In this document: piece by piece, positions 1 to 7,707 of the stretch | How the letters are laid out: each line of letters opens with the position of its first letter | Position numbering within the stretch: position 1 is the stretch's first letter | DNA from: Betaproteobacteria bacterium | GTDB taxonomy: Bacteria > Pseudomonadota > Gammaproteobacteria > Burkholderiales > WYBJ01 | Direction: 5' to 3' | Assembly: GCA_009377585.1 (NCBI GenBank) | Contig: WHTS01000016.1 | Coordinates: forward strand, 14,664 to 46,719 | DNA: 32,056 bases | Made by a program: the position numbers and the translations under genes | The notes under the pieces: model-generated | What the model saw: only the letters and a program-made list of their open reading frames with translations | Databases searched by the model: none | Told to the model about the DNA's origin: nothing

Positions 1-2
1 GG

Positions 3-572
3 GCACGCTCGCGCGAGGTGGGCGAAAAACTGGTCGAGCGCATCCGCTGGTGGAAGGACGTGTACACGGTCGGGCGCGACTGCCAGATCAACGGCGTGGT
101 GAGCCCCGGCAACCAGCACGGGGGCTTGGCGAACATCCTGGAAAAATCGCTCGGCTCCTCCATGAAAGGCGGCACCGGTCCGCTCATGGAGGTTTACCGC
201 TACGCCGAGCCGGTGCTGCAGAAGGGATTCGTGTTCATGGATACGCCCGGCTTCGATCCGTGCTCGGCCACGGGGCAGATCGCAGGCGGCGCCAACGTCA
301 TTCTGTTCACGACCGGACGCGGCTCATGCTTCGGCGCCAAGCCCGTACCCTCGATCAAGCTCGCCACCAATACGCCCATGTACAAGCGGCTGACCGAAGA
401 CATGGACATCAACTGCGGCGAGATCCTGGACGGCACCGCCACCGTCAAGGCGATGGGCGAGAAAATCTTCGAGCACACGCTCCGGATCTGTTCCGGCGAG
501 AAGAGCAAGAGCGAGGAGCTGGGGCTCGGCGACCACGAGTTCGTGCCCTGGAACATCGGCGTCGTCGGCTAG
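3..572 (+). CDS. UxaA/GarD-family sugar-acid dehydratase, C-terminal part (5' end outside the window)
   Basis: The reading frame is open from the first bases, so this is the last ~189 residues of a larger protein; the family is usually about 390-520 residues. The visible part matches the C-terminal domain of altronate/galactarate dehydratases: a GGLANILEKSLGS stretch, then MDTPGFDPCSATG, then FTTGRGSCFG with a conserved cysteine, and MDINCGEILDG near the end. Family members remove water from altronate, galactarate or related hexarates to give 2-keto-3-deoxy acids in the cytoplasm. The exact substrate cannot be told from this portion. It converges on a Bug receptor gene, consistent with a sugar-acid or carboxylate uptake and catabolism neighbourhood. 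The family assignment is firm; the substrate is open. Confidence 0.88.
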   Translation, partial: ARSREVGEKLVERIRWWKDVYTVGRDCQINGVVSPGNQHGGLANILEKSLGSSMKGGTGPLMEVYRYAEPVLQKGFVFMDTPGFDPCSATGQIAGGANVILFTTGRGSCFGAKPVPSIKLATNTPMYKRLTEDMDINCGEILDGTATVKAMGEKIFEHTLRICSGEKSKSEELGLGDHEFVPWNIGVVG

Positions 573-597
573 CCCAACCTCCACAGTGGAAGTTGGG
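573..597. other. Hairpin just after the uxaA-like stop codon
   Basis: An inverted repeat starts one base after the TAG stop. The arms CCCAACCTCCAC and GTGGAAGTTGGG match except for one pair and would form a hairpin with a short loop. No T-run follows, so it is at best a weak or Rho-assisted 3' end structure. Confidence 0.4.
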
Positions 598-704
598 CCA
601 GGAATCTGGGCGACAGAGCGCCGCGAGCCGACTTGGATGAGCAAGGGTTCTGATCGCGGAGTTGCGCCATGCTCCGCATAAGCGCGCGTTGACGCTGACG
701 ATTT

Positions 705-755
705 CCCCTCCTGGCAAGGAGGGGCTGGACGCGCAGCGCGCGGACGGGGTGGTCC
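705..755. repeat. Intergenic palindromic repeat element (REP-like)
   Basis: A perfect 8-bp stem, CCCCTCCT/AGGAGGGG with a four-base loop (705-724), is followed by a GC-rich palindromic segment (GCGCAGCGCGC) and GGGGTGGTC. This resembles the short palindromic elements commonly scattered between genes in high-GC proteobacteria. It lies between two convergent genes and could act as a bidirectional 3' end structure, although no U-tract is visible on either strand. Confidence 0.45.
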
Positions 756-790
756 GAGCCGGGCACACCACGTCTGCAGCGCTTCACGCG

Positions 791-1765
791 TCACTCCAGC
801 TTGATCCCCGCCTCCTTCACCACCCGCCGCCAGCGCGCGATGTCGTCGCGAACGAAACGCGCCAGGTAGTCCGGCGTGCTGCTCTTGGCCTCGGCGCCGA
901 GGCTCGCGAAACGCTCCTCTACCGGCTTCGATGCGACCACCTTGGCTGTGGCCGAGGCCAGCCGATCGATGATCGCCTTCGGTGTGCCCGTCACCGCAAA
1001 GAGCCCAGTGAACGTGCTCGCTTCGCAGCCCTTGCACCCCTGCTCGGCGAGCGTCGGTACATCGGGCACCTGGGCCGAGCTCTTCGGCGCAGTCACGCCG
1101 ATGGCCCGGAGCTTGCCGCCGCGGATGTAACCGATCGAAGCCGTCAGTTGATCGAAGACGACGTCAATCTGCCCGCCCATGAGCTCGATCAGCGCCGGCC
1201 CGCTGCCTTTGTAGGGGATATGGGTGAATTTCACGCCGGTCGCGATCTGGAACAATTCTCCGGCAAGATGATTCGTGGTGCCCGGACCCGCCGATCCGAA
1301 CGTCATCGAACCGGGCTTGCGCTTAGCGAGTGCCACCAGCTCTTTCATGTTGCGCGCCCGCATTGCCGGATGCACCACGATCACGAGAGGCACATCGGTG
1401 ATCGTGCTGATCCCCACCAGGTCGCGGATCGGATCGTACGGCAGCCTCGGAACGACGCTCGGTGCGCCGGTGATCGTGCCGGTGGATCCGACCACCAGCG
1501 TATAGCCGTCGGGTGGCGACTTCGCGACCAGGTCGACGCCGATCGTGCCGGACGCGCCGGCGCGGTTGTCGACCACGACCGATGTGCCCAGCATCCCGGA
1601 CAAGCCCGGCGAGATCGTGCGCGCAGTGATGTCGATGTTGCCGCCCGGTGGATAAGGAACGATCAGGCGGATCGGCTTTTCGGGGTACTTCTGTGCGAAT
1701 GCCGGAGCAGAGCATGCGGCTGCTGCAGCGACGACCGGCAATATCCAACGTCTGATGACATGCAA
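791..1765 (-). CDS. Bug/TctC-family tripartite tricarboxylate transport substrate-binding protein
   Basis: This is a periplasmic receptor of the Bug (Bordetella uptake gene)/TctC family, which binds small carboxylates for TctAB-type importers. After the signal peptide comes the family opening YPEKPIRLIVPYPPGG, then VVVDNRAGASGTIG, PDGYTLVV and HIPYKGSGPALIELMGGQIDVVFD. I chose a TTG start at 1765 because GAGGAGGAG lies just upstream and the protein then begins with a classic signal peptide (HVIRRWILPVVAAAAACSA, cleaved near AFA-Q). In-frame ATGs at 1822 and 1789 exist, but using them would place the ribosome-binding site inside the gene. The resulting 324 residues match the family's usual ~320. 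It is last of three Bug genes on this strand. No TctA/TctB membrane genes are near and the ligand is unknown. Confidence 0.9.
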   Translation of the reverse strand: MHVIRRWILPVVAAAAACSAPAFAQKYPEKPIRLIVPYPPGGNIDITARTISPGLSGMLGTSVVVDNRAGASGTIGVDLVAKSPPDGYTLVVGSTGTITGAPSVVPRLPYDPIRDLVGISTITDVPLVIVVHPAMRARNMKELVALAKRKPGSMTFGSAGPGTTNHLAGELFQIATGVKFTHIPYKGSGPALIELMGGQIDVVFDQLTASIGYIRGGKLRAIGVTAPKSSAQVPDVPTLAEQGCKGCEASTFTGLFAVTGTPKAIIDRLASATAKVVASKPVEERFASLGAEAKSSTPDYLARFVRDDIARWRRVVKEAGIKLE

Positions 1766-1910
1766 AATCGATTCTCCTCCTCGAAACATGAGCCGTGCTG
1801 CCGAATGACCGCACTGGCCCAAACAAACTCGTAGCGCGTCATAGCAACCCGCCGCGCACGCAAAGAACTACAAGGCCGGGCAGCCTCTACGCACGAGCGC
1901 CACCGCGGCT

Positions 1911-2924
1911 TCAGCGCGCGAGCTCGGCCTTCAATCCGGCTTCCTTGATGACTTGCGCATACTGCTCGATCTCCGAGCGCAGGAAGCGGGCGAACTCCTC
2001 CGGCGTGCTGCCGATCGTTTCCGCCCCCATCGAGCCGTAGCGCGCGCTGGCTTCGGGCGAGCGCATCGCGGCCGCCAGCTCTCGGCTCAGCCGATCGAGC
2101 ACGGGCTTCGGCGTCCCCGCAGGCGCCAGCACGCCGTTCCAGATAACCGCCTGATACCCGGGCACGCCGGCCTCGGCAACGGTCGGCACATCGGGCAGCT
2201 GCGCCGAGCGCTTGCTGCTGGTGAGCCCCAGCGCCTTGATCTTGCCGGCGCGAATGTGCGCGATGGAGGAAGTCATGCTCGGAATCGCGACGTGCAAGTG
2301 GCCGGCGATCACGTCGATGAGGCTTTGCGCGGTGCCCTTGTACGGCACGTGCACGAGCTGGATGCCCGCCATCGAGTTCAGAAGCGCACCGGCCATGTTC
2401 GCGGTCGAGCCGATACCCGTCGAGCCGTAATTGAGCACATTCGGTTTCGACTTGGCGTAAGCGATGAACTCCTTGACCGAATTGACCGGCAGCGAGGGCG
2501 TGACCACCAGCACCTGCGGCGTCTGTCCCACGAGCGAGATGGGGACGAGATCCTTCAACGTGTCGTACGGCAGCTTCGGCGCGAGGCTCGGATTGACCGC
2601 GAACGTGTTCGCGACCAGCAGTAACGTGTAGCCATCGGCGGGCGCGTTCGCCGCCAACTGGGTACCGATGATGCTCGCTGCGCCCGACCGGTTATCGACC
2701 ACGACCTGCTGGCCGAGGCGCTTGGTGAGTCCTTCGGCGACGATGCGCCCGACGATGTCGGCGTTGCCGCCCGCTGCGTAGGGCACGATCAGCCGCACCG
2801 GCCGGCTCGGATAGCTCTCGGCCGAGAATGACGGATGGGTTGCGCCGACGCCGATCGCGCCCAACGCGATGCCGGCTGCCGCGCGCACGCAGCGCGCGAA
2901 CGGCGAGGTTTTCGAAAACGTCAT
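1911..2924 (-). CDS. Bug/TctC-family substrate-binding protein
   Basis: A second periplasmic Bug receptor of 337 residues. It has an N-terminal signal peptide ending near THPSFSA-E, then YPSRPVRLIVPYAAGGNADIV, VVVDNRSGAASIIG, ADGYTLLLV, LNYGSTGIGSTANM and HVPYKGTAQSLIDVIAG in the usual order. The ATG at 2924 is preceded by AAAGGAGG at good spacing, so the start is secure. It lies 52 bases downstream of the next Bug gene and 145 bases upstream of the preceding one. The three could be co-transcribed but are not translationally coupled. They diverge well beyond recent-duplicate level, which suggests different ligands. The ligand cannot be read from sequence; organic acids, nicotinate-like compounds and amino acids are known for the family. 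Confidence 0.93.
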   Translation of the reverse strand: MTFSKTSPFARCVRAAAGIALGAIGVGATHPSFSAESYPSRPVRLIVPYAAGGNADIVGRIVAEGLTKRLGQQVVVDNRSGAASIIGTQLAANAPADGYTLLLVANTFAVNPSLAPKLPYDTLKDLVPISLVGQTPQVLVVTPSLPVNSVKEFIAYAKSKPNVLNYGSTGIGSTANMAGALLNSMAGIQLVHVPYKGTAQSLIDVIAGHLHVAIPSMTSSIAHIRAGKIKALGLTSSKRSAQLPDVPTVAEAGVPGYQAVIWNGVLAPAGTPKPVLDRLSRELAAAMRSPEASARYGSMGAETIGSTPEEFARFLRSEIEQYAQVIKEAGLKAELAR

Positions 2925-2976
2925 GGAACCGATCCTCCTTTACGTAATTGCTTGCCAGCCGGTTTGCCGGCAGTCG

Positions 2977-3942
2977 CTACTCCACCTTGGCGCCGGTCTG
3001 CTTGACCACCTTGGCAAATTTCTTCAGCTCCGCGCGAATCAGCTCGGTGAACTCCTGCGGCGTGCTCGGCCTCGCCTCCACGCCCTGGTTCGCGAGCTTG
3101 GTACGGATGTCCGGGTCGCGCAGCACGTTTCCGATCTCGCCATTGAGGCGGCTGACGATATCGGCCGGCACGCCCGCCGGCGCGATCAGGCCGTACCAGA
3201 GGATGAGCTCGTAGCCGGGCACACCCGATTCGGCGATGGTGGGCAGATCGGGCAGCGCCGGCGAGCGCTTGGCCGAGGTGACCGCGATCGCGCGCAGCCT
3301 TCCGTTCTTCACGTGCGGCATCGTGCCCAGTGCGGAACCGAAGGTGAACGCAAGCTGGCCGTTTATGACATCGACCAGCATCGGCGCGGTGCCCTTGTAG
3401 GGAATGTGCTGCAGCTTCACGTCCGTCATGCTCTGCAGCAGCGACACGCCGACGTGTCCGACCGAACCGATGCCCGAGGAGCCGTATTGCACCTGCCCGG
3501 GACGCGAGCGGGCGAGCGCGAGCAATCCGCGCATGTCCTTGACCGGAACCGAAGGATGCAGCGCCACCACCAGAGGCGAAATGCCGACCAGGGTGATCGG
3601 CGCGAAATCCTTCACCGCGTCGTAGGGGATCTTCGGATAGAGGTAAGGATTGATCGCGAGCACGTTCGGCACCAGCACCATCGTGTAGCCGTCCGGTGCC
3701 GAACGCGCCGCGTACTCGGTGCCGATGATGGTATTGGCGCCGGGGCGGTTGTCCACGATCACCTGCTGGCCCAGGTTCTCCGTGAGCTTGGCGGCCAACG
3801 TGCGCGCGAGCGTATCGTTGCCGCCCCCGGGAGGATACGGCGAGACGATCCGAACGGGCTTCACCGGAAAATTCTGTGCAAGTGCGCCACACGCCGCCAG
3901 ACACATTGCAATACCCAGATTCACCCCGACGACTCGCCGCAT
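2977..3942 (-). CDS. Bug/TctC-family substrate-binding protein
   Basis: Third Bug receptor of the run, 321 residues. The signal peptide (MRRVVGVNLGIAMCLAACGA, cleaved near ALA-Q) is followed by FPVKPVRIVSPYPPGGGND, VIVDNRPGANTIIG, PDGYTMVLV, VQYGSSGIGSVGHV and HIPYKGTAPMLVDVINGQ. The open frame extends up to 4044, but the ATG at 3942 is preceded by GGGGAGGAGGAAAC and starts a proper signal peptide, so it is preferred. A LAAC motif in the signal region could be read as a lipobox, but the Ala-Leu-Ala site just after fits ordinary secretion better. It is the promoter-proximal gene of the three-Bug group. The ~90 bases immediately upstream precede a 116-bp repeat element at 4034. Confidence 0.93.
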   Translation of the reverse strand: MRRVVGVNLGIAMCLAACGALAQNFPVKPVRIVSPYPPGGGNDTLARTLAAKLTENLGQQVIVDNRPGANTIIGTEYAARSAPDGYTMVLVPNVLAINPYLYPKIPYDAVKDFAPITLVGISPLVVALHPSVPVKDMRGLLALARSRPGQVQYGSSGIGSVGHVGVSLLQSMTDVKLQHIPYKGTAPMLVDVINGQLAFTFGSALGTMPHVKNGRLRAIAVTSAKRSPALPDLPTIAESGVPGYELILWYGLIAPAGVPADIVSRLNGEIGNVLRDPDIRTKLANQGVEARPSTPQEFTELIRAELKKFAKVVKQTGAKVE

Positions 3943-4033
3943 GTTTCCTCCTCCCCGCCTCGCTCCCGGCGGATGTTGGTTGGTACCGTACACCGCCCTA
4001 TCGAGCGTTTCCCATTTCATGTCACGCTCGTCC

Positions 4034-4149
4034 CTCACCCCCAACCCCTCCCTTGCAGGGCGCGCATCGGCATGCAGGCCGATGCCGTTCGGCCGGCGCG
4101 GACCATGGTCCGCGAATTCCCGGCCTCACCCCGGGGGGAGAGGGGAGCG
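4034..4149. repeat. 116-bp palindromic element, copy A of an inverted pair
   Basis: This copy and the one at 6151-6266 (opposite orientation) agree at 113 of 116 positions by direct comparison. The element contains a stem GCATCGGC/GCCGATGC and a perfect 18-base palindrome, CGCGGACCATGGTCCGCG. Its ends (CTCACCCC... and ...GAGAGGGGAGCG) are imperfect inverted repeats. It resembles a miniature non-autonomous element or REP-like unit. No transposase is encoded. It lies between the end of the ccm operon and the Bug receptor genes. Confidence 0.8.
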
Positions 4150-4154
4150 TCGCG

Positions 4155-4182
4155 TCCGTATTGGACTGTCGTCCAATACGGA
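4155..4182 (-). terminator. Perfect 12-bp hairpin downstream of ccmG, candidate operon 3' end
   Basis: TCCGTATTGGAC and GTCCAATACGGA form a perfect 12-bp stem around a TGTC loop. On the minus strand it begins about 20 bases after the ccmG stop, where a terminator would be expected. No U-tract follows, so it is not a canonical intrinsic terminator. An mRNA-stabilising stem or a protein-binding palindrome is equally possible. Confidence 0.45.
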
Positions 4183-4202
4183 ACGATCAATAATCGCCTC
4201 GC

Positions 4203-4727
4203 TCACAGCTTGGCCGCGAGCGGCGCGATGCGCTCTTCGATCACTTTCCAGGTGAGCGGCCCGGTCTGCTTGAAGCGGATGATGCCATCGCGATCGACCA
4301 GGTACGTTTCCGGCGCGCCGTACACGCCGAAATCGATCGCCACCCGCCCATCGCGATCCACGCCGCTTTCGACATACGGATCGCCGAAGCGCTCGAGCCA
4401 CGCGATCGCATCGTCGCGCTTGTCCTTCCAGTTCAGGCCATAGAGCGGAATCGTACCGCGCTTGGCGTATTCGACCAGCACCGGGTGCTCGTCGCGGCAC
4501 GACACGCACCACGAGCCCCACACGTTGAGCAGGTAGACCTTGCCGCGCAGCTCCGCAGAGCTCAGCGTCTTCGAAGGATCGCCGAGCAGCGGCACGCTGA
4601 ACGCCGGCACCGGCTTGCCGATGAGCGGCGAAGGCACCTCGCGCGGATTGAGCGCAAGTCCGCGCCAGAGAAAGAACGCGATCACGAGGAAGATCGCGAG
4701 CGGCAGGAGAAATCGAAGCGCTTTCAT
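4203..4727 (-). CDS. ccmG: CcmG/DsbE, periplasmic thiol:disulfide oxidoreductase of cytochrome c maturation
   Basis: A 174-residue membrane-anchored thioredoxin-like protein. It has one N-terminal membrane segment (about residues 5-22), the typical PSPLIGKPVPAFSVPLL entry, the active site WCVSC (Cys74, Cys77) and a GAPETYLVD segment carrying the cis-proline. CcmG reduces apocytochrome c or CcmH so that the CxxCH cysteines are free for haem attachment in the periplasm. The start is three bases after the ccmE stop, inside the same transcript. Here it is the last gene of the operon, whereas in the classic E. coli order it lies between ccmF and ccmH. Length and motifs fit the family well. Confidence 0.95.
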   Translation of the reverse strand: MKALRFLLPLAIFLVIAFFLWRGLALNPREVPSPLIGKPVPAFSVPLLGDPSKTLSSAELRGKVYLLNVWGSWCVSCRDEHPVLVEYAKRGTIPLYGLNWKDKRDDAIAWLERFGDPYVESGVDRDGRVAIDFGVYGAPETYLVDRDGIIRFKQTGPLTWKVIEERIAPLAAKL

Positions 4728-4730
4728 TCC

Positions 4731-5216
4731 TTACTTCTGCACGCTCGCACGCGCCTTGTCGACGAATTGTTCCGGCGGGCGCACCGGGTGGCCGGCCTTG
4801 CGCAACGCCTCCTCGGCTTCCGGCGGCATGTAGTTCTCGTCGTGCTTGGCCAGAACCTGCGAGGCGACGAACACGCCGTCGGCGCGCAGCTCGCCCTGCG
4901 CCACCACGCCTTTGCCTTCCTTGAAAAGATCCGGCAGGATGCCGTTGTACACGACCGGCACCGTACGCGCGTTGTCCGTGACCTTGAATTGGACCGCGAC
5001 GCCGCCACCGGCTCGCGTGAGGCTCCCCGGCTCCACCAGGCCACCGATGCGGAAATTGCGGCCTTTGGGCGCCTCGTCGGCGAACACCTGGCTGGGCGTA
5101 TAGAAGAACACGAGATTGCTGCGAAAGGCATTCAGCACCAGCGCCGCGGCGATGCCGAGCAGCAATATGCCGCCGGCGATCCAGGCGAGCCTGCGATGGC
5201 GCGCTCTAATCTGCAA
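4731..5216 (-). CDS. ccmE: CcmE, haem chaperone of cytochrome c maturation
   Basis: 161 residues with an N-terminal membrane anchor (about 9-28), the [11 protein letters not shown] and [15 protein letters not shown] blocks of the OB-fold domain, and the signature HDENY (His125, Tyr129). The histidine carries the covalent bond to haem. CcmE receives haem from CcmC with help of CcmABD and hands it to CcmF/H for attachment to apocytochromes. I take the start as TTG at 5216, because the family begins a few residues before the [11 protein letters not shown]-type anchor and no ATG is in frame there. The start overlaps the ccmD stop by 11 bases, consistent with translational coupling. The flexible C-terminal tail ([15 protein letters not shown]) is normal. 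Confidence 0.95.
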   Translation of the reverse strand: MQIRARHRRLAWIAGGILLLGIAAALVLNAFRSNLVFFYTPSQVFADEAPKGRNFRIGGLVEPGSLTRAGGGVAVQFKVTDNARTVPVVYNGILPDLFKEGKGVVAQGELRADGVFVASQVLAKHDENYMPPEAEEALRKAGHPVRPPEQFVDKARASVQK

Positions 5217-5367
5217 CGCCTGCTCCCGCTTCCACCCGGGCGGATCGAAGCGCGCCGCGCCGGCGTGCGCTCAAACGCCATAGCTCGATCGCGATCGCGG
5301 CCACGCAGACGGCGTAGGAACCCCACACGTAGCCTGCATAGCCGCCCATCGCCAGCCATTCCATCAT
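5206..5367 (-). CDS. ccmD: CcmD, small membrane protein of cytochrome c maturation
   Basis: A 53-residue protein with one hydrophobic segment ([23 protein letters not shown]) followed by a basic stretch ([11 protein letters not shown]), the standard CcmD layout. CcmD helps release the haem-loaded CcmE from the CcmABC complex in the inner membrane. Its ATG overlaps the ccmC TGA as ATGA, and its own stop overlaps the ccmE start. It is therefore translated as a coupled chain with its neighbours. It is too short to be called by motif alone; position between ccmC and ccmE makes the assignment safe. Confidence 0.92.
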   Translation of the reverse strand: MMEWLAMGGYAGYVWGSYAVCVAAIAIELWRLSARRRGALRSARVEAGAGVAD

Positions 5368-6104
5368 GCCTTTGCACCTTTCAGATAGCGGCCGAGCCAA
5401 TCGGCTCCGGCCTCACGCTCGACGATGATCGACTGCACGCGCATGAGCGCCGCGCCGATCGCGTACATCCACGCCGCCAGACCCATCACCAGCATCCCGG
5501 CCAGCATGATGCTCGCCATCGTGGGCGAAGCCGTCACACTGACAGACGCTCCCTGGTGCAAAGTGTTCCACCACTGCACCGAAAAATAGATGATCGGCAC
5601 GTTCACCACGCCCACGATCGCCACCAGCGCCGCGGCCCTGTCGGCGCGGCGCGCGTCTTCGATGGCCGCGTGCAGCGCCATGAAACCGAGATACAGGAAC
5701 AGCAGGATCAGCTCCGAGGTGAGCCGCGCATCCCACACCCAGTAGGTTCCCCAGGTGGGACGGCCCCAAAGCGCGCCGGTCCATAGCGCGAGGAAGGTGA
5801 ACATCGCCCCCGTGGGCGCCAGGGCGTTCATCATCATCGCCGACAGGCGCGTGTTGAAAGTGAAGTACAGCACGGCATAGAACGCCATCACGACGTAGAT
5901 CAGCATCGACATCCACGCCGCCGGCACGTGCACGTAGATGATGCGATACGCATCGCCCTGCTGGAAATCGGTCGGCGCTGCGAACAGGCCGATGTACATG
6001 CCCAAAGCCGCGAGCAGCGCCGCGGCCGCCATGAACCAGGGCGCCAGCATGCCGGCCACCGGGTAGAAGGCGGCGGGAGAAGCGTAGCGGTAGATCCAGG
6101 CCAT
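5364..6104 (-). CDS. ccmC: CcmC, haem-handling membrane protein of cytochrome c maturation
   Basis: 246 residues and six hydrophobic segments. The tryptophan-rich signature WGRPTWGTYWVWDARLT (about 113-129) and two flanking histidines, His59 and His183, match the haem-ligand histidines of the family. CcmC binds haem at the periplasmic face and loads it onto CcmE. The open frame runs up to 6293, but the upstream part translates a repeat element. ATG 6104 starts the family-typical MAWIYRYASPAAFYP, so I place the start there; the ribosome-binding site before it is weak. The 116-bp element copy B lies between ccmB and this gene, so transcription across it or a new promoter is needed. Confidence 0.94.
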   Translation of the reverse strand: MAWIYRYASPAAFYPVAGMLAPWFMAAAALLAALGMYIGLFAAPTDFQQGDAYRIIYVHVPAAWMSMLIYVVMAFYAVLYFTFNTRLSAMMMNALAPTGAMFTFLALWTGALWGRPTWGTYWVWDARLTSELILLFLYLGFMALHAAIEDARRADRAAALVAIVGVVNVPIIYFSVQWWNTLHQGASVSVTASPTMASIMLAGMLVMGLAAWMYAIGAALMRVQSIIVEREAGADWLGRYLKGAKA

Positions 6105-6150
6105 CGAACTGACTATCCGGCAAGTGGCTGACAAGCCGCCCGACGCTGGC

Positions 6151-6266
6151 CGCTCCCCTCTCCCTCCGGGGTGAGGCCGGGAATTCTCGGACCATGGTCC
6201 GCGCCGGCCGAACGGCATCGGCCTGCATGCCGATGCGCGCCCTGCAAGGGAGGGGTTGGGCGTGAG
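6151..6266. repeat. 116-bp palindromic element, copy B (inverted relative to copy A)
   Basis: The reverse complement of this segment matches 4034-4149 with three differences. It sits in the 195-base gap between ccmB and ccmC, interrupting an otherwise tightly packed operon. Together with copy A it brackets ccmC-D-E-G in inverted orientation. Confidence 0.8.
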
Positions 6267-6299
6267 GGCGGGAACGTGTCCGTCATTGGTCAAGGCTCG

Positions 6300-6995
6300 C
6301 TAGTCGATCGCAATGCGCACGGCGGCGGCGGTGGCGAGCGGGGCGCCCACCAGCGCGACGATCAATTCCGCACCCAGGATCGACAGGTGGCCCTCGATGC
6401 CCAGCCCGGCGGAATACGAATCGACCGCTCCCACGCCGAAAATCAGCACCGGCACGTACAGCGGCAGGAGCAGCAGCGCCAGCAGCGCGCCGCCGCCGCG
6501 CAAGCCCAGCGTCAGCGCGCCCATGATGGCGCCGATCAGGCTCAGCACCGGCGTGCCGAGCGCGAGCGTGAGCAGCAGGACCCCCACCTCGGCCGCGTCG
6601 AGACCGAACTGCACGCCCACCAGCGGCGTGCACAGCATCAGCGGCCCGCCGGTGACGAGCCAATGGGCGCCGATCTTACCGCATACGATCGCGCCGAACG
6701 GCATTTCGGCGAGCAGCATCTGCTCCAGCGTCCCGTCGGCAAAGTCGGCCGCGAACAGCCGCGTCAGCGACATGAGGCAGGCGAGCATCGCGCACACCCA
6801 GACGACGCCGGCCCCGATCAGCTGCAGGATCTGCGGATCCGGACCGACGCCGAGGGGAAACAGCGTCACGACGACGAAGAAAAAGCCGAGCACCACCAGG
6901 ACCTCGGCGATCGAGCGCACCGCGAGGCGCAAGTCGCGGCGCAATCCCCAGGCGAAACCCGCCCACACACCCGCGCCGGATGCCTCAGCAGGCAT
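6300..6995 (-). CDS. ccmB: CcmB, membrane subunit of the CcmAB haem-maturation ABC complex
   Basis: 231 residues with six predicted hydrophobic segments. It shows the CcmB hallmarks DGTLEQMLLAEMP and LSLIGAIMGALTLGLRGGGALLALLLLPLYVPVLIFG, the second being the most conserved stretch of the family. CcmB pairs with the ATPase CcmA; ATP hydrolysis releases holo-CcmE from CcmC. ATG 6995 is chosen because it overlaps the ccmA stop by 11 bases and gives a family-typical length; the frame is open further upstream only as ccmA shadow. The N-terminus (MPAEASGAGVWAG) is slightly longer than usual. Confidence 0.95.
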   Translation of the reverse strand: MPAEASGAGVWAGFAWGLRRDLRLAVRSIAEVLVVLGFFFVVVTLFPLGVGPDPQILQLIGAGVVWVCAMLACLMSLTRLFAADFADGTLEQMLLAEMPFGAIVCGKIGAHWLVTGGPLMLCTPLVGVQFGLDAAEVGVLLLTLALGTPVLSLIGAIMGALTLGLRGGGALLALLLLPLYVPVLIFGVGAVDSYSAGLGIEGHLSILGAELIVALVGAPLATAAAVRIAID

Positions 6996-7707
6996 CGACC
7001 TGCCCTGCCGTGATCGCTGCGTCCTGCGCGTGCGCCGTCGCCAGCGCGCGCACGTCCCGGGCACCGAGGCGCAGTTGCGTGGTGCAAGCGCCCGCCAGGT
7101 CGATCGGATCGTGCGTGGCGATCACCGCCACGCCACGGCGGGCGAGATGGCGCCCCAGAATCGCGCCGAGCAAGGCGCGCGCGTCCACGTCGAGCGCCCC
7201 CGCGGGCTCGTCGAGCAGCCATAGTGCGCGCATCGAAAGCGCCAGGCGTGCGAGCGCAAGACGCTGCTTCTGTCCCTGCGACAGACGCTTCACCGGCAAA
7301 TCGCCGCGCGCTGCCAAGCCCACCTCGCCCAGCACGCGACGGCGATCGGCTGCCGTCGCCAGCCCGCCTTCCAGCGCACACGCGAGCTCCAGATTCTCGC
7401 CGACGCTGAGCTCGTCCTTGTGGCCCGGCTTGTGACCGATATAGGCGAGCTGCGAGCGCCAGGCGGCGCTTCGAATCGCAACCGGTTCGTGCTTCCACGC
7501 GATGCGCCGCATGCTCGTTTCGGTCAAACCCGCCAGCGCCCGCAGCAAGGTGGTCTTGCCGCTGCCGTTCGGTCCGACGACGGTCAGTGCGCTGGCCGCC
7601 GGCACGTCGAAGTCGAGCGCATCGAACAGCGTCCGCCCGCCGCGCTCGCAGCGCATGCCGCGCACCTCGAGCCCGGCCCCGGCGCTCGCTTCAACGGACG
7701 CGGGCAT
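6985..7707 (-). CDS. ccmA: CcmA, ATPase of the cytochrome c maturation ABC complex
   Basis: 240-residue ABC ATPase. Walker A is GPNGSGKTT (about 45-53), the signature is LSQGQKQRLALAR (about 142-154), Walker B is ALWLLDEP (161-168), and the switch histidine is in IATHDP. The GQKQR form of the signature and the short length are typical of CcmA. It works with CcmB to drive release of haem-loaded CcmE. The start is ambiguous between ATG 7722 and ATG 7707; both overlap the end of ccmI. I use the nearer one, which leaves a normal N-terminus before LEVRGMRCERGGRTLF. An alternative function is unlikely given its neighbours. Confidence 0.94.
   Translation of the reverse strand: MPASVEASAGAGLEVRGMRCERGGRTLFDALDFDVPAASALTVVGPNGSGKTTLLRALAGLTETSMRRIAWKHEPVAIRSAAWRSQLAYIGHKPGHKDELSVGENLELACALEGGLATAADRRRVLGEVGLAARGDLPVKRLSQGQKQRLALARLALSMRALWLLDEPAGALDVDARALLGAILGRHLARRGVAVIATHDPIDLAGACTTQLRLGARDVRALATAHAQDAAITAGQVDAC

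Noticed and set aside
2869-4443. A long plus-strand open frame (524 codons) across the Bug genes
   Set aside because: It is antisense to two clear Bug receptors and its translation is rich in Arg, His and Asp without any domain. This is typical of the mirror frame in high-GC DNA.
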